Counted from the first letter of the stretch, positions 8,155 through 17,610 are shown. The stretch: DNA of 64,000 bases from DASWJZ01 sp963720705 (GCA_963720705.1 CAVRGJ010000005.1:248001-312000), one strand, 5' to 3'. The notes: generated from the letters alone by a model not told the origin. Made by a program: numbers and translations.

Positions 8155-8217
8155 ATGTCAGCCAAACGAGAAACACGCGCCCTGCAGGACCGCCTCTCGC
8201 GGCTTGAAGGCGTGTGA
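8155..8217 (+). CDS. Possible 20-residue small protein in the ABC operon leader
   Basis: An ATG at 8155 preceded by GAAGGAG (8146-8152) opens a 20-codon frame ending just before the solute-binding gene. The peptide is charged and has regularly spaced hydrophobic residues (RALQDRLSRLEGV), consistent with a short amphipathic helix. It lies in the only gap of note between the dehydrogenase and the importer. It may be a real small protein, a translated leader, or chance. Evidence is limited to the ribosome-binding site and spacing. Confidence 0.3.
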   Translation: MSAKRETRALQDRLSRLEGV

Positions 8218-8236
8218 AAAATGGGAGGAACGAGCA

Positions 8237-9895
8237 ATGAACGATCGCGAACGTCGTGATTTTGAGGCCGGCCTCGCTGCCGAGGTCGATGCTTGGCTGA
8301 GGGGCGAGCCGACACGCCGCACCTTCATCAAGAGGTTCGGCCAGGCGACCGGAATGCTGGCGCTTTCCGGCTCGGCCCTGTCGCCGCTGACCGAGTTTGC
8401 TCTCGCGCAGGCAGCCGTAGACCTTGCCGACCCCTCGACGCCGCTCGGCAAGGCGCAAGCCGCCGCCATGAAGGCATCGACGGACGGGCCGGCCGACGGC
8501 TCTGCCTATCGGGCCGTCGAGGCGGCAAAGCAATACGCCGGGGTCACACTGAGCCATACCTACGAGGCGGGATTGCAGGCGCTCGACCCGCGCAACTTCT
8601 CAGGTCCTGTATGGGAGCAGCTGACCGGCATCAAATCGAACGTCGTCGAGCTCTCGCATCCGGATCAGTACTCGAAACCGGTCGCCGAGCACATCGCGGC
8701 GTCGGGGGCCTACGATGTCCTCGATATCGAGCCGGCATGGACGCCCTCGCTCGCTGACGGCGGTGTGATCGCGCCGCTTGACGACTACATCGCAAAGTAC
8801 ATGAACATGGCGGATCTCGACGACTACCATCCGCTTTACAAGGCGTTGCCGACTTACAAAGGCAAAACTTGGGGTTTCTTCGACGATGGCGACATGTTCG
8901 CCCTCTACTACCGCACGGATGTCTTCGGGGATCAGAAGCTGAAGGACGCCTACCAGGCGAAGTTCAACAAACCGCTGGAGGTGCCGAAGACCTGGGAGGA
9001 CTACGCGCAGGTCGCCCAGTTCATCACAGACAACATGGCGCCCAACGTCTATGGCGCCGGCCATTTCCGCAAAGCCGGCAGCCCCGGCAACCAGTACGAC
9101 TTCCTGCAGCAGTATCGCGCGAACGGCGGCGTCTTCTTCGATGACGCCATGAAGGCGCAACTCGCCTCGGACGCCGGCGTCAAGACGCTGCAGAACATGA
9201 TCGCCGCGAACAACGCTTCGATCCCCGGCAACAACGAGCTCGACGCCGTCGCGCTCTGGGCTGCCTGGCTGCAGGGCAAGGTGGCCATGATCTACTCCTG
9301 GCCGCCAACCGGGCGTATGACCGCCGGCTATTCGCAGAGCGACAAGGCGATCAACTTCATCCCGCAATCAACGATCGCCGACAAGGTTGGGTACGCGATC
9401 GTTCCGGGCGGCCATCCGGAGCACGCGACCGGATATTGCAAGGCGCTTTCGTCGGATTCGGCCAATGCCGAAGCCGCGTACCTCTTCATGCAATGGGCCT
9501 GTTCACCGCCGGTGTCGCTGGCGCGCTGCATGCTCCCCTACGCGCTGCGCGATCCCTACCGCCTTTCGCATTTCAAGTCGGACCTTTACGGCGCGCTGTT
9601 CCCGACGGCGAAGGACTACCTGCGCAATCTGAACAACTCGGCGAACGTCGGTCTGCTCGACATGATCATGCCCGGTTGGCAGGACTACGCGCTCTCAATC
9701 GACCGCATGTGCTCGGCCGTCTGGGCGGGCACCGATCCGAAGGAAGCGCTGACGACCGCTGCTGCCGAATGGGACGCGACAACGGAGAATCTCGGGGTCG
9801 ATTCCCAGAAGGCGTTCTTCGCGGAATACAAGAAACTGCCCGGCTCCTCGGCCGACCATACGGTCGAATCGATGGGCATGGCAGTCACCCTCTAG
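8237..9895 (+). CDS. Extracellular solute-binding protein, family 1-type, Tat-exported (sugar-type ABC importer)
   Basis: This 552-residue periplasmic receptor belongs to the importer formed with the next three genes. The N-terminus carries a twin-arginine motif TRRTFIKRFGQ (near residue 26) followed by a hydrophobic stretch and an ALAQA-type cleavage site, so the protein is probably folded before export. The start at 8237 has GGGAGGAACG six bases upstream. Family 1-like features include a YYRTDVFGD strand after residue 220 and WAAWLQGKVAMIYSWPPTGR. It is longer than typical 400-450-residue sugar binders, like receptors of the glycerol/polyol class. The ligand is unknown; neighbouring genes suggest a sugar, sugar lactone or sugar acid. 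Confidence 0.82.
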   Translation: MNDRERRDFEAGLAAEVDAWLRGEPTRRTFIKRFGQATGMLALSGSALSPLTEFALAQAAVDLADPSTPLGKAQAAAMKASTDGPADGSAYRAVEAAKQYAGVTLSHTYEAGLQALDPRNFSGPVWEQLTGIKSNVVELSHPDQYSKPVAEHIAASGAYDVLDIEPAWTPSLADGGVIAPLDDYIAKYMNMADLDDYHPLYKALPTYKGKTWGFFDDGDMFALYYRTDVFGDQKLKDAYQAKFNKPLEVPKTWEDYAQVAQFITDNMAPNVYGAGHFRKAGSPGNQYDFLQQYRANGGVFFDDAMKAQLASDAGVKTLQNMIAANNASIPGNNELDAVALWAAWLQGKVAMIYSWPPTGRMTAGYSQSDKAINFIPQSTIADKVGYAIVPGGHPEHATGYCKALSSDSANAEAAYLFMQWACSPPVSLARCMLPYALRDPYRLSHFKSDLYGALFPTAKDYLRNLNNSANVGLLDMIMPGWQDYALSIDRMCSAVWAGTDPKEALTTAAAEWDATTENLGVDSQKAFFAEYKKLPGSSADHTVESMGMAVTL

Positions 9896-9905
9896 GCTCG
9901 GCTTT

Positions 9906-9933
9906 GCAGGCGGCCCTTCCTAGAGCCGCCTGC
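9906..9933 (+). terminator. Hairpin after the solute-binding gene (attenuator or mRNA-stabilising stem)
   Basis: A perfect 9-bp stem GCAGGCGGC / GCCGCCTGC encloses a 10-base loop just downstream of the receptor stop, followed by a modest CTTTTG run. Such stems commonly let the receptor be made in excess over the permeases by partial termination or by blocking 3' decay. Confidence 0.55.
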
Positions 9934-10049
9934 CTTGCAGCTTTTGTCCGGCCGTCGACGCATCTTGCGCCGGCGGCTGCCCGTCAAACAAAGAAGCAGA
10001 AGTAAGCGACAAGGAAGAGATTGCCAGCCGCATGTCGGAGAGCGCCACG

Positions 10050-10970
10050 ATGAGCACGCCGCTCGCGCCCGCCGCGCGACGAAGAGTGCCGTCCTCAAAG
10101 AAAAGCGATTGGCGTTTCAAGTGGCTGCTGGTCGCGCCTGCGGCGCTGCTGATTCTTGCGATCTCGATCTATCCGCTGCTGTTTTCGCTGTGGGTGCTGT
10201 TCGTCAATTACGACTTCCAGATCCCCGGCCATGCGTTCGTCGGCCTGAAGAACTTCCGGCAGGTGATCGCCGATCCGGTCGCCGTTCATTCGATCGGCGT
10301 AACCGCCGGATTGACCGTCGCCAACGTATTGACCGAGTTCCTTCTAGGCCTCGCGCTGGCCCTCGTGCTCGTCAAGACGTTCAGCGGCCGCGGCATCATC
10401 ATTTCGATCCTGATCGTACCGCTGTTCATCAGCCCGGTGATCGTGGGTCAGGCCTGGGCACTCCTGTTGCAGCGACCGTTCGGTCCCACGAACTATCTGC
10501 TCAGTCTCCTCGTGGGCCACGATGTGACGATCGGTTGGCTCACGGAGAAGCCCTGGAATTACTTGGCGCTCGTCCTCGCGGACGTCTGGCAGTGGACGCC
10601 GTTCATGTTCGTCATACTGCTCGCCGGGCTGACCTCCATTCCGCCCCATGTCTACGAGGCGGCGGAACTCGACGGCGTCGGCGCCTGGAACACCTTCTGG
10701 TACATCACCGTCCCCTATCTTGCGCCGATGATGCTCTTGGCCGTCACCTTCCGCCTGCTCGATGCGATCAAGCTGTTCGACACGATCTTCATCATGACCG
10801 CCGGTGGGCCGGGGACGCAGACCTACACGGCTTCGTTCTATCTCTACGTTCTCGGCTTCACACAATTCCATCTTTCGCGCGCCACCGCCGGAGCGTGGAT
10901 ATTTCTCATCCTCACGCTGCTGGTCGTCCAGGTTCTGGTGCGCCGTTTGCTTCGGCCGGAGGCGCGATGA
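10050..10970 (+). CDS. ABC sugar-type permease, MalF/UgpA-like
   Basis: This is a polytopic inner-membrane subunit with about six transmembrane helices. The coupling EAA loop reads EAAELDGVGAWNTFWYITVP near residue 205. The start at 10050 is favoured by GGAGA eight bases upstream; an in-frame ATG at 10032 would add six residues. Its stop overlaps the start of the second permease (ATGA), so the two membrane subunits are translationally coupled. It partners the receptor upstream and the MalK-type ATPase downstream. Confidence 0.85.
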   Translation: MSTPLAPAARRRVPSSKKSDWRFKWLLVAPAALLILAISIYPLLFSLWVLFVNYDFQIPGHAFVGLKNFRQVIADPVAVHSIGVTAGLTVANVLTEFLLGLALALVLVKTFSGRGIIISILIVPLFISPVIVGQAWALLLQRPFGPTNYLLSLLVGHDVTIGWLTEKPWNYLALVLADVWQWTPFMFVILLAGLTSIPPHVYEAAELDGVGAWNTFWYITVPYLAPMMLLAVTFRLLDAIKLFDTIFIMTAGGPGTQTYTASFYLYVLGFTQFHLSRATAGAWIFLILTLLVVQVLVRRLLRPEAR

Positions 10971-11815
10971 CAGCTATCGAAGCCCCGAGACGGCGAAGGC
11001 GGATGCGTTTTCCGACCGGGCGGATCGTGTTCCTCGCCATCTACCTGATCTTCGTGCTTGGGCCGCTCTACTGGGTCTTCATCACGTCGATCAAACCGAG
11101 CGACGACTATCTCGCGGTTCCGCCGGTCTGGTTCCCGGCTGCGCCGACGATGGTGCACTACACGGCCGCGCTCTTCGCCTATCGCGGCCTCGACGGGCTC
11201 ATCAACAGCCTTATCATTTCGATCTCGGCGACCGTTCTGTCATGCTTTTTCGGCTCGCTCATGGCCTATAGCCTCGCGCAATTCAACACGGGCGGACAGC
11301 ACCTCTCCTTCTGGGTGCTGTCGCAGCGCTTTCTGCCGCCGATCGCGATCATCCTGCCGCTCTTCTTGAACTACCGGGCGCTCAAGCTTCAGGACACGCA
11401 CCTCGGGCTGATCATCGCCTATACGGTGTTCACGCTGCCGGTGACGGTGTGGATGATGTTCGCCTATTTCCGCCAGATGCCGCGTTCGCTTGAGGAGGCG
11501 GCGCTGGTTGACGGCTGCACGCGCTGGCGCGCGTTCTGGAGCGTCGCCGTTCCGCTTGCCGCGCCTGGAATTGTCGCTGCCGCGGTGTTCGCCTTCATCG
11601 CATGCTGGACCGAGTTCTTCTTTGCCTTGATCCTCACCAGCCGCAACGCTTTCACGCTTCCGACCGTATTCCGCGCCTTCCTCGGATTCCAGGGCGCCCA
11701 GTACGGCGAAGCCAGCGCCTTGGCGATCGTGTCGCTGGTGCCCTCCATCGTGCTCGGAGTCCTTGCGCAGAGGCACCTGGTTCGCGGCCTGACGCTCGGC
11801 GCGGTACGCGGCTGA
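10967..11815 (+). CDS. ABC sugar-type permease, MalG/UgpE-like
   Basis: This 282-residue second membrane subunit has a basic N-terminus (APRRRRRMRF) before the first helix and about six helices. The EAA loop reads EEAALVDGCTRWRAFWSVAVP near residue 184. It begins inside the upstream stop codon and is followed five bases later by the ATPase gene. It would form the heterodimeric channel with the previous permease. Confidence 0.85.
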   Translation: MTAIEAPRRRRRMRFPTGRIVFLAIYLIFVLGPLYWVFITSIKPSDDYLAVPPVWFPAAPTMVHYTAALFAYRGLDGLINSLIISISATVLSCFFGSLMAYSLAQFNTGGQHLSFWVLSQRFLPPIAIILPLFLNYRALKLQDTHLGLIIAYTVFTLPVTVWMMFAYFRQMPRSLEEAALVDGCTRWRAFWSVAVPLAAPGIVAAAVFAFIACWTEFFFALILTSRNAFTLPTVFRAFLGFQGAQYGEASALAIVSLVPSIVLGVLAQRHLVRGLTLGAVRG

Positions 11816-11820
11816 AGGCG

Positions 11821-12936
11821 ATGGCAGAAGTAAGAATCACCGGACTGCACAAGCGCTACGCAGGCGGCGTGCATGCGGTTCGCGGCGTCGATCTTGAGAT
11901 TCCCGACGGCCAGTTCACGGTTCTCGTCGGGCCGTCGGGCTGCGGAAAGAGCACGCTCCTCAGAACCCTCGCCGGACTTGAGGACGCGGACGACGGCACG
12001 ATCGAGATCGGCGGCGAGGTGGTCAACGACATGCGCCCGCGCGACCGCGATGTCGCGATGGTGTTTCAGGACTACGCGCTCTATCCGCACATGACAGTCC
12101 GCAGCAACATCGGCTTCGGGCTGAGGGCGCGGAAGCTTCTCAAGACGGAAATCGATGCACGCGTCAAAGCCGCGACAGAGATGCTCGGCATTACCGCGCT
12201 GCTCGATCGCTACCCCCGGCATCTTTCAGGCGGTCAGCGGCAGCGCGTCGCCATCGGCCGCGCGATCGTTCGCAAGCCGAAGCTTTTTCTGTTCGACGAG
12301 CCGCTCTCCAATCTCGACGCGCAGCTCCGCGACGAAATGCGCGTCGAGATCAAGCGTCTGCACCAGGAAATCTCGACCACCATGATCTATGTCACGCACG
12401 ATCAGATCGAGGCGATGACGCTCGCCGATCGCATCGTGCTGATGCGCGACGGCGAAGTCGAGCAGCAGGGCGCTCCGCTTGATCTCTTCGAACGCCCCGC
12501 CACGCGCTTTGTCGCGGGCTTCCTGGGCTCGCCGCGGATGAATTTCATACCCTGCCGGCTCGCGGGCGACGCCAAAACGGGCCGCATCGAGTTCGGCGAC
12601 GGCCGTTCGCTGCCCGTGCCGAGCGCGCAATCCGAGTTCCTTTCCAAGCTGGGACAGAAAGACCTGATCTTCGGCGTCAGGCCGGAACACATGACGCGTC
12701 TTGACGGAACGACGCTGCGTCCCGGCCAGGCCCGGCTGACGGCGACGATCGACCTTGTGCAGCCGACGGGAACGCGGACCTTCGCACAATTCAAGCTCGG
12801 CGGAGTGGAGGCCACGGTCGAGCTGCCTTCGCATGCTGTCGAAAAGCCGGGCACCAATGTCGAGCTTCTGGTCGATATGCCGCGTGCGATCTTCATCGAC
12901 CCGCGCACCGACCAGGTGCTGCGTCCCGTTGCCTGA
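11821..12936 (+). CDS. ABC transporter ATP-binding protein, MalK/UgpC type
   Basis: The 371-residue cytoplasmic ATPase has all motifs intact: Walker A GPSGCGKST, Q-loop VFQDYALYP, signature LSGGQRQRVAIGRA, Walker B LFLFDEP, D-loop SNLD and switch His YVTHDQIEA. A C-terminal OB-fold (TOBE) regulatory domain follows from about residue 235 (FGVRPEHM). As the only ATPase in the operon, it should work as a homodimer. MalK-type ATPases are often shared among importers. Confidence 0.9.
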   Translation: MAEVRITGLHKRYAGGVHAVRGVDLEIPDGQFTVLVGPSGCGKSTLLRTLAGLEDADDGTIEIGGEVVNDMRPRDRDVAMVFQDYALYPHMTVRSNIGFGLRARKLLKTEIDARVKAATEMLGITALLDRYPRHLSGGQRQRVAIGRAIVRKPKLFLFDEPLSNLDAQLRDEMRVEIKRLHQEISTTMIYVTHDQIEAMTLADRIVLMRDGEVEQQGAPLDLFERPATRFVAGFLGSPRMNFIPCRLAGDAKTGRIEFGDGRSLPVPSAQSEFLSKLGQKDLIFGVRPEHMTRLDGTTLRPGQARLTATIDLVQPTGTRTFAQFKLGGVEATVELPSHAVEKPGTNVELLVDMPRAIFIDPRTDQVLRPVA

Positions 12937-12968
12937 TTCGAGATATCGTCCGCCATGAGGAACTTGCC

Positions 12969-14956
12969 ATGACGCCGTCTCGCCAAGTGAAGCTCTTCGG
13001 CACCGAGGAACCTGTCGGCGAGATGACGATGCTTTCGACCGGCGCACTCGAGGCGATGCTCGACGCGGGCAACCTCCGTTATATCAGGGTCGGCGGGAAG
13101 GAAGCGCTGCGTGCCATCGCCTTCCTGTCGCGCGACCGCAACTGGGGCACATACAGCCCGGAAATCTCGAACCTCAAGGTTGAGCGCGGCGACGATCGCT
13201 TCGCCGTCAGCTACGACGCCGTCTGCAAGGACGACAGCCAGGCCTTTCGCTACATCGTGCGGATCGAGGGAAGCGCGGACGGATCGCTTTCCTTCGCTGC
13301 CGAGGGCGAGGCGCCAAGTGACTTCGTCACCAACCGTACCGGCTTCGTTGTTTTGCATCCGCTCGACGGCGTGGTCGGCGCCCCGCTCGCGGTCGAGCAC
13401 ACGGACGGTCGCGTCGAAAAATCGACGTTTCCCGATCTTGTCGATCCGGCGTGCCCCTTCCTCGACATCCGCGCGCTCGCCCACGAGGTGAGCCCAGGAC
13501 TCAAGGTCATCTGCCGCATGGAGGGCGACACGTTCGAAATGGAGGACCATCGCAATTGGATGGATGCCTCCTACAAGACGTATGTGCGGCCGCTCGCACT
13601 GCCGTGGCCGTACACGATCAAAGCGGGCGAGACGCTTTCGCAACGGGTCACCCTGAAGGTCGAAGGAACTTTGCCCGCGCCGGCGAAAGGCGCTGCCGGC
13701 GAGGCGCCGATCGTCGTCAAGATCGGTGCTCCGGCAGGGCACGCGATTCCACGGCTTGGACTCGCGGCGCCGGCCGAAAGCACGGCGTCGGCGATCGATC
13801 ATGCGGAACTTATCAAGAAGGCGCGCCCGTCGTTCCTCGTCTGCCATTTCGATCCGCGCAACGGCGAAGACGCGTCGACGATGCGCCGCTTCGCCGAGCT
13901 TGGCGCCAAGACCGGCATCGATCTGGTGCTCGAAGCGATCGTTCCGTGCGTCGACGGCGGCGGCAAGCCGTCGGACGACCTGGAGATCATGCGGCGTGAC
14001 ATAGCGGCGATCCGGGCTGCCGTTGCGGAGGGCGGCGCGCGCTTCTCACGTATCGCCATCTCGCCGGCCTGCGATCTCAAGAGCACGCTGCCCGGCTCGA
14101 TATTTCCGAAGGCGCCCGGCTGGGCGGACCTCATCGCCGCGGCGCGTTCGGCCTTCCCGAACGTGCCGGTCGGCGGCGGCATGTTCTCTTATTTCACCGA
14201 GCTCAACCGAAAGCGTCCGCCGGCGGGCCTGCTCGATTTCATTTGCCATACCGGCCTCCCGATTGTGCATGCCGGTGACGATGTCTCCATGACCGAGACG
14301 CTTGAGGCGCTGCCGTCGATCTTCCGCTCCGTCAGAGCGTTCGGCGGCGGAAAGCCCTACTGGATTTTCCCGACGGCGGTCTCCATGCGGGCGAATCCCT
14401 ATGGCGCGGCCCTGCGCCGAACCCGCGCAACATTCGCCAGGCGATGAACGCCGTCGACCCGCGCGAACGCGGTCTGATCGGCGCGGCCTGGTATCAGGGG
14501 TTTCTGACGCGGGCGGCCGCCGCAGGCGTCGACGCCGTCACACTCGCCGCCGTCGGCGGACCCTCGAGCATTGTCTACGAGAAGCAGTCCTACGCGCAGC
14601 CGTGGTTCGACGACGCTAAAGCGCCGGTCTATCCGCACTATCACGTCATCGCCGGGCACACAGCGCTCGACGGCACCTTGCGTGCGACCACGAGCTCGAA
14701 CGCAAGAGCGATCCAGGCGCTGACCGTTGCTGAAAACGGCGGGCTCAATCTCCGGCTCGCCAACCTGACGGGTGGCGAGCAGGTGGTCCGGATCGACGGT
14801 GCGATGAAGAGTGGTCGGGCGTTGATGCTCGACGAGACAAGCTTCGAGGCCGCTTGCCGCGATCCCGACTGGCGGAGTTCTGCAGCGCGCGTCGAGGTCA
14901 GCGCCGAAGCGCTGACGCTCAAGCCCTATGCCGTCGCCGAGATCCGGTTCGGCTAG
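12969..14956 (+). CDS. D-apionate lactonase-like protein, split by a -1 frameshift
   Basis: Two frames make one protein. The first runs from 12969 into a short nonsense tail ending at 14447. The second continues with APNPRNIRQAMNAVDPRERG to 14956. Adding one C to the CCC run at 14410-14412 joins them into about 662 residues. The N-terminal beta domain contains LFGTEEP, RDRNWGTYSPEISNL, LTNRTGFVVLHP-like text and MEDHRNWMDASYKTYVRPLA; a TIM-barrel-like domain and a small C-terminal beta domain follow. I recognise this layout as that of D-apionate lactonases (ApnL) of apiose catabolism, from memory. With an aldolase, a hydroxyacid dehydrogenase and an importer in the same run, a sugar-lactone substrate fits. 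Whether the frameshift is real or a sequencing error is open. Confidence 0.6.
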
Positions 14957-14986
14957 GGAGACTTTTGCAATGAGCCGGAGACGAGA

Positions 14987-15298
14987 ATGAGCAGGTTTGC
15001 CCTGGTCGTGTCGTTCACGCCGAAGCCCGGGACCCGAGACGCTTTTCTCCGCCTTGTCCGCGAGAACGCGCGTGCTTCGGTGCGAGACGAGCCCGGCTGC
15101 TATCGTTTCGACGTGCTCACCTCCGACGACGCGGATCATGTGCTGCTCTACGAGATCTATGCCGATGCGCGCGCATTTGACGACCATATCGCCACGCCGC
15201 ACTTCAAGAGATTTGACGATGCCAGCCGCGACTTGGTCGCCGCAAAGACGGTCGCGAGCTACCTCGTCCTGGAAAATGCGAAGGAGCACGAAACCTAG
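14987..15298 (+). CDS. Antibiotic biosynthesis monooxygenase (ABM) domain protein, YgiN-like
   Basis: This 103-residue single ABM (dimeric alpha-beta barrel) protein shows ARASVRDEPGCYRFDVL, VLLYEIYADARAFDDH and a conserved His near FDDHIATPHFKRF. Such small proteins act as quinol monooxygenases, isomerases or mutarotase-like accessory enzymes in sugar and aromatic pathways. It lies 30 bases after the lactonase-like gene and is probably the last gene of that operon. The specific reaction is unknown. Confidence 0.75.
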   Translation: MSRFALVVSFTPKPGTRDAFLRLVRENARASVRDEPGCYRFDVLTSDDADHVLLYEIYADARAFDDHIATPHFKRFDDASRDLVAAKTVASYLVLENAKEHET

Positions 15299-15411
15299 CC
15301 GCCGAGCGAACTCTTGAAGCGGGATTCCAGCGACTCTCCCATTACGAATGCCGCGCGGATGCCCCCCGAGGCCTCTAACCCGGTGTCCGGCTCGGTGTCG
15401 AGGCCCCGTCG

Positions 15412-16488
15412 CTAACCGCCTATGACCCGACGCTCCGCGACCTGTCTTGGGGGTTGAGTTGATTCGCGGAAATCGAACCGATAGTCGAGGAGCACACGGG
15501 CGAGCTCCGTCGCCTCCCCGTCGATGCGCTGGCGGAGCGTCTGCCAAGATCGGCTTGCCAATTCGTCGACGGACTGCGCGACCGCGCTGATATAGGGTCT
15601 GACCGCCGTCATCCATTCGGAATGCTCGAAGCCGAGCAGCGAGACCTCCTCGGGAAATGCAAGTTCCAGCGCGTTGATCGCCTTCACGGCTCCGACGGTC
15701 GCGTAGAACGTCGCCGCGAAGATCGCGGTCGGTCGATCCGACCGGCGCAGGTCCTGCTCAATTGCGCTGCGGCAGCCCTCAGCCGTGCCGCCGCCGAAGA
15801 CCACACGTTCGCGCGCGGCGAGCCCGGCTTCGGCGAGCGCGCGTCGATACCCCTCAAGGCGATCCCTGAGATGCGTGTGGTTGGTAGAGGAAATCAGCAG
15901 CGTTATGTTGGTGTGGCCGAGCTCGAGAAGGTGCCGGCAGCCACGATAGCCGGCGTCGAAATTCCCCGATCCGACCGTATCGAACTCTGGGTGGCCGAAA
16001 GCGCGATCGACCAGAACCGTGGACGGGAGGCCGGCCGGAAAACCGGGGGTCGATCCGAACTCGTCTTGCGCGGCGACGACGAGCAGACCGTCGATTCGCC
16101 GTGCGATCAGCGACTCGATCCGGTGCGCTTCGATCACCGGATCTTCGCCGCTCGCAACGACCAGCATCTCGTAGCCGCTTTGCGAGGCAAGCCGCTCCCA
16201 CTGACGAACCAACCCGGCGTAGAATTCGTTGCCGAGATTGGGGACGACGATTCCGACCGTGCGCGTTTGGCCGCGCCTAAGACTCGACGCCATATGATTG
16301 GACTTGTAGCCGAGCGCCGCAACCGCCTCGAGAACGGCGCGACGACGGTCTCCGGTCACACCCCTCAACCCGGAAAGTGCGTTTGAGACGGTAGCCGGAG
16401 ACACGCCGGCGCGCGCCGCCACGTCGCGAATCGTGGGCGGGCGGGGCGGCTGCGTGGGAGGCCGGGAGGGGGGACGCTTGTTCTTCAT
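15412..16488 (-). CDS. LacI family transcriptional regulator
   Basis: This 358-residue repressor has the N-terminal helix-turn-helix TIRDVAARAGVSPATVSNAL, then the hinge helix (NHMASSLRRGQT) and a periplasmic-binding-protein-like ligand domain. An unusual Pro/Arg-rich leader of about 18 residues precedes the HTH. The gene is convergent with the ABM operon and lies downstream of an SDR gene on the same strand. LacI-type operators with a TTAAATCG core occur at about 17.5 and 33.5 kb in front of two importer operons; this is the only LacI regulator in the window and the obvious candidate to bind them. Confidence 0.88.
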   Translation of the reverse strand: MKNKRPPSRPPTQPPRPPTIRDVAARAGVSPATVSNALSGLRGVTGDRRRAVLEAVAALGYKSNHMASSLRRGQTRTVGIVVPNLGNEFYAGLVRQWERLASQSGYEMLVVASGEDPVIEAHRIESLIARRIDGLLVVAAQDEFGSTPGFPAGLPSTVLVDRAFGHPEFDTVGSGNFDAGYRGCRHLLELGHTNITLLISSTNHTHLRDRLEGYRRALAEAGLAARERVVFGGGTAEGCRSAIEQDLRRSDRPTAIFAATFYATVGAVKAINALELAFPEEVSLLGFEHSEWMTAVRPYISAVAQSVDELASRSWQTLRQRIDGEATELARVLLDYRFDFRESTQPPRQVAERRVIGG

Positions 16489-16549
16489 CTCCGTCTGGCT
16501 GCGTTTGGAGCGAACGCGGCGTCGCTTCTCCGCCTCTTGTGATCCACGG

Positions 16550-16566
16550 GATTGCGCAGCGCAATC
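16550..16566. repeat. 17-bp perfect dyad between the SDR and lacI-type genes
   Basis: GATTGCGC-A-GCGCAATC is a perfect inverted repeat with a one-base centre. It is flanked by CACGGG (16545) and CCCGTG (16576), which could extend the pairing with a bulge. On the minus strand it lies after the SDR stop and 60-odd bases before the regulator start, so it could be an operator for the regulator gene or part of a terminator for the SDR gene. There is no clear T-run. Confidence 0.45.
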
Positions 16567-16641
16567 AGGATCAACCCGTGCGGGCGTTCGCCGCAGACGG
16601 ATGCGAGCCCGGCCGACGAGACCGGCTTCGCTAGGGAGCGT

Positions 16642-17412
16642 TCAGAGGCCACTTCCGCCGCCGCCATCGATCAGCTGACCCGTGATCCAGCGGGCGTCGT
16701 TGCTCGCGAGAAAGGCGACGATGTCGGCGACGTCCGTCACATCGGCAATCCGCTTGAATACGCTGAACACGGAGGCCGATTCCCGCGCTTCCGCGTTGCC
16801 GCGCAGCCAGCTCGCATTCATGTCCGTGTCGGCAATGCCCGGGAGCACGGCGTTCACGGTGATGTTGCGCGGCGCAAGATGCTTCGCGGCGACCTTGGTC
16901 AACAGGTCGAGCGCTCCCTTCGCCATCGAATATGCCGCGACGCCAGGGAAGCCGATCAATGACGTCTGGGATGAGATGTTTATGATCCGCGCACCGTCGG
17001 GCATGCGCGGCAGAGCAGACTGGATGATGAAGAACGGTGCCTTGGCGTCGACCGCCATGACTTCGTCATAGGTCGCTTCGGAGGTGTCTTCGATCGTTCC
17101 CCGCGGGCTGATGGCCGCATTGTTGACCAGGATGTCGATGGTCGAGGGCCGGGGGAGTGAAGCAAGTCCCTTGTCGAGCTCCTTGAAGAGCGCCGCGACG
17201 CTCGAAAGGGTCCCATCGAGTGGCGCGCGCACCGGAAAGGCCTGCCCACCGCCCGCTTTGATCGAAGCGACCGTGACGCCGGCTCCCTCACCGCTCGTTG
17301 CATAATGGACCGCGACGACAGCGCCGTCGCGCGCCAGCCTTTCGGCGATCGCCCTGCCGTAGCCGCGGCTCGCACCTGTAACCAGCGCCAGCTTGCCATG
17401 GAGCCCTGCCAT
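16642..17412 (-). CDS. SDR family oxidoreductase (3-oxoacyl-ACP reductase-like)
   Basis: This 256-residue classical short-chain dehydrogenase has nucleotide-binding TGASRGYGRAIAE, an NNAA-type strand (ILVNNAAISPRG), catalytic Ser in INISSQTS and YSMAK (Tyr-x3-Lys), then the PGIADTDM motif. It probably oxidises or reduces a sugar, polyol or related alcohol with NAD(P)H. It is transcribed divergently from the importer at 17659, with LacI-type operators between them, so it is likely part of the same regulon. The substrate is not predictable. Confidence 0.85.
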   Translation of the reverse strand: MAGLHGKLALVTGASRGYGRAIAERLARDGAVVAVHYATSGEGAGVTVASIKAGGGQAFPVRAPLDGTLSSVAALFKELDKGLASLPRPSTIDILVNNAAISPRGTIEDTSEATYDEVMAVDAKAPFFIIQSALPRMPDGARIINISSQTSLIGFPGVAAYSMAKGALDLLTKVAAKHLAPRNITVNAVLPGIADTDMNASWLRGNAEARESASVFSVFKRIADVTDVADIVAFLASNDARWITGQLIDGGGGSGL

Positions 17413-17494
17413 GCTCCGCGTCTCCTATTCCGCGACGGATGCGCAAACCTAAAGTTTCAAGTTAGCCGGCAACCGACCTCTCGGCGAAGATAGC

Positions 17495-17510
17495 GCGAAA
17501 CGATTTATTT
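17495..17510. promoter_or_regulatory. LacI-type operator, SDR-proximal copy
   Basis: GCGAAACGATTTATTT reads AAATAAATCGTTTCGC on the minus strand, sharing the TAAATCGTTT core with sites at 17595, 33454 and 33612. It lies 83 bases upstream of the SDR start and about 100 bases from the copy at 17598, a spacing compatible with looping by a LacI tetramer. Confidence 0.5.
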
Positions 17511-17572
17511 TTCCATGGAATGTCTCAAACTCCGGAAGCGCGCCCATCTGGCTGCGTCGCCTGTTTTTCTCC

Positions 17573-17610
17573 TTGCAACGGGCCGGCGCCCGTTCTTAAA
17601 TCGATTTGCT
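17573..17610 (+). promoter_or_regulatory. Promoter with embedded LacI-type operator for the first RbsBAC importer
   Basis: TTGCAA (17573-17578), a 17-base spacer and TTAAAT (17596-17601) form a plausible -35/-10 pair. The -10 lies inside CTTAAATCGATTTGCT, whose core AAATCGATTT (17598-17607) is a perfect 10-base palindrome with the central CG typical of LacI operators. The same arrangement recurs at 33589-33627. Confidence 0.6.

Noticed and set aside
14444..14956. Separate 170-residue gene after the lactonase-like gene
   Set aside because: Its sequence continues the lactonase-like protein; upstream codons in the same frame read APNPRNIRQA, so it is the second part of one gene.
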